Shown piece by piece: positions 6,344-7,504 of a stretch of DNA of 7,504 bases. The DNA comes from Verrucomicrobiota bacterium (GTDB lineage: Bacteria > Verrucomicrobiota > Verrucomicrobiia > Verrucomicrobiales > Verrucomicrobiaceae), in NCBI GenBank assembly GCA_009885275.1, contig VFKY01000267.1:1-7504 (forward strand), in the 5' to 3' direction. The first letter of the stretch is position 1. The number at the start of each line of letters is the position of its first letter. Both the position numbers and the translations under genes were made by a program. The notes below the pieces were generated by a model that worked only from the letters and a program-made list of their open reading frames with translations, was not told the DNA's origin and made no database searches.

Positions 6344-7504
6344 ATGTCATTTCCCCATCGTCTCTCTCGTCTCGCGCTCCCGCTTTTTCTGGTCGCTCTG
6401 CTCCCAGCGTCTTTCATCCAAGCCGAGGTCAAGCTGCCGGGCATCTTTGGCGATCACATGGTGTTACAACGAAACATCAAGCTGCCAATTTGGGGTTGGG
6501 CAAACGCTGGTGAGAAAATCACCGTGCAACTCGGTAGCGCTCCGGCGCTCACTGCAATCGCAGATGCTCAGGGTAAATGGAAAGTGGAACTTCCGGCCAT
6601 GCCTGCAGGCGGACCTCATGAGTTGAACATCACCGGCACCAACACCGTGAAAGTGCAGGACATCCTCATCGGTGAAGTGTGGGTTTGCTCCGGTCAGTCA
6701 AACATGGAGTTCGTGGTCAATGGTGTCATCGATGCCCAGAAAGAAATCGCCGCCGCAAACTCTCCTACAATTCGCCATATCAAGGTCCCGCTAAAACCGG
6801 CCAGTGTACCCCAAGATAATTTCAGCGCCCCATGGCAAGTGTGTTCACCACAAACTGTGGGTGGATTCACCGCGGCAGGTTACTTCATGGCGCGGGAATT
6901 GCAGAAACAATTAGGCGATGTGCCAGTCGGACTCATCAACGCCTCGTGGGGTGGCACACTCATCGAGCCGTGGACACCCTTGATTGGCTTTGCCGAGGTG
7001 CCTAAGCTCCAAAATATCCATCAAAATGTTCTCCGCACTCTACCAGAAAGCCCTGCTTACCGCGATCGCGTGAAACAACATCTCACGGAAGTCGAAACAT
7101 GGACTTCAAAAGCTAAGGATGCCTTAACCACAAATCAGCAGGTGCCCATCACTCCCCTGTTTCCAGAAGAGGTAAAGCCGCTCACTTCCCATCAATCTCC
7201 CACCACCTTGTTCAACGCCATGGTGAACCCTTTTGTCGGTTACCCCATCTGCGGCGCCATTTGGTATCAAGGCGAATCGAACCACGGTGACGGCACCCTT
7301 TACACCGAAAAGATGAAAGCGCTCATCGGTGGCTGGCGCAAGCTCTGGGCCCAAGGTGACTTTCCGTTCTACTATGTGCAAATCGCCCCCTTCAAATATG
7401 GTGCCGAAAATCCCTACATCATTCCCCAGTTCTGGCAGGCACAATTAGCCGCACAAGAGATTCCCAAGACAGGCATGGTGGTCACTACGGATATCGGCGA
7501 CGTC
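6344..7504 (+). CDS. Secreted sialate O-acetylesterase-like carbohydrate esterase (SASA family), 3' truncated by window edge
   Basis: The frame is open to the right edge: 387 residues from the ATG at 6344. A Sec signal peptide is clear: basic 'HRLSR', a hydrophobic core, and probable cleavage after 'FIQA' (residue 27). A beta-rich segment 'FGDHMVLQR' (35-43) to about 105 precedes the SGNH-type esterase domain, with nucleophile Ser119 in 'CSGQSNMEF', 'NASWGGT' (199-205) and 'WYQGESN' (307-313). The window ends within 'TTDIGDV'; in this family the catalytic Asp/His pair follows just downstream, so it cannot be checked. Such enzymes remove O-acetyl groups from sialic acid or other sugars, and in PVC bacteria probably from plant or algal polysaccharides. 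Start choice is uncertain: in-frame ATG at 6332 and GTG at 6308 also exist. The GTG follows a good AGAGAGGG (6291-6298) at 9 nt but would give an unusually long leader before the signal core; 6344 gives a normal signal peptide. Confidence 0.9.
   Translation, partial: MSFPHRLSRLALPLFLVALLPASFIQAEVKLPGIFGDHMVLQRNIKLPIWGWANAGEKITVQLGSAPALTAIADAQGKWKVELPAMPAGGPHELNITGTNTVKVQDILIGEVWVCSGQSNMEFVVNGVIDAQKEIAAANSPTIRHIKVPLKPASVPQDNFSAPWQVCSPQTVGGFTAAGYFMARELQKQLGDVPVGLINASWGGTLIEPWTPLIGFAEVPKLQNIHQNVLRTLPESPAYRDRVKQHLTEVETWTSKAKDALTTNQQVPITPLFPEEVKPLTSHQSPTTLFNAMVNPFVGYPICGAIWYQGESNHGDGTLYTEKMKALIGGWRKLWAQGDFPFYYVQIAPFKYGAENPYIIPQFWQAQLAAQEIPKTGMVVTTDIGDV

Noticed and set aside
7124..7444. A 106-codon minus-strand open frame near the right edge
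   Set aside because: It is antisense to the esterase domain, including the 'WYQGESN' motif; the plus-strand frame is clearly the real gene.

Overview
The window reads as bacterial chromosome, mid-GC, with six protein-coding genes and no rRNA, tRNA, CRISPR array or insertion sequence that I can see. Several things suggest the Verrucomicrobiota or the wider PVC group: a secreted sialate O-acetylesterase-type enzyme of a kind very common there, an MBOAT/SGNH acyl-transfer pair, and most genes lacking a clear Shine-Dalgarno. This assignment is inference from gene content, not a search.

Layout. (1) Positions 3-485, plus strand: the 3' end of a gene cut by the left edge, most likely the C-terminal part of a type I restriction HsdR subunit of the EcoEI type. 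(2) About 500-2674, minus strand: a complete class A penicillin-binding protein (GT51 glycosyltransferase plus transpeptidase), converging on gene 1 with 14 bp between the stops. (3) 2775-3629, plus: nadC, quinolinate phosphoribosyltransferase, divergent from the PBP gene across a short spacer holding a near-perfect 17-bp palindrome and a candidate PBP promoter. (4) 3723-4790 and 4801-6228, plus: a tight two-gene unit encoding an exported SGNH-like protein and an MBOAT membrane O-acyltransferase. (5) From about 6344 to the right edge, plus: a secreted SASA-family esterase (sialate O-acetylesterase-like), truncated by the window.

How the genes fit together. The SGNH/MBOAT pair matches the logic of AlgI/AlgJ and related systems: the MBOAT protein passes an acyl (usually acetyl) group across the membrane and the SGNH protein transfers it to an extracytoplasmic polymer. 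The next gene encodes a probable carbohydrate esterase, so opposite activities (addition and removal of O-acetyl groups) lie side by side, although nothing shows they share a substrate. The PBP builds peptidoglycan, another possible but unproven acceptor. nadC is housekeeping NAD synthesis. I found no convincing new system; the SGNH protein, with a Tat-like N-terminus and an acidic insert, is the least ordinary gene.
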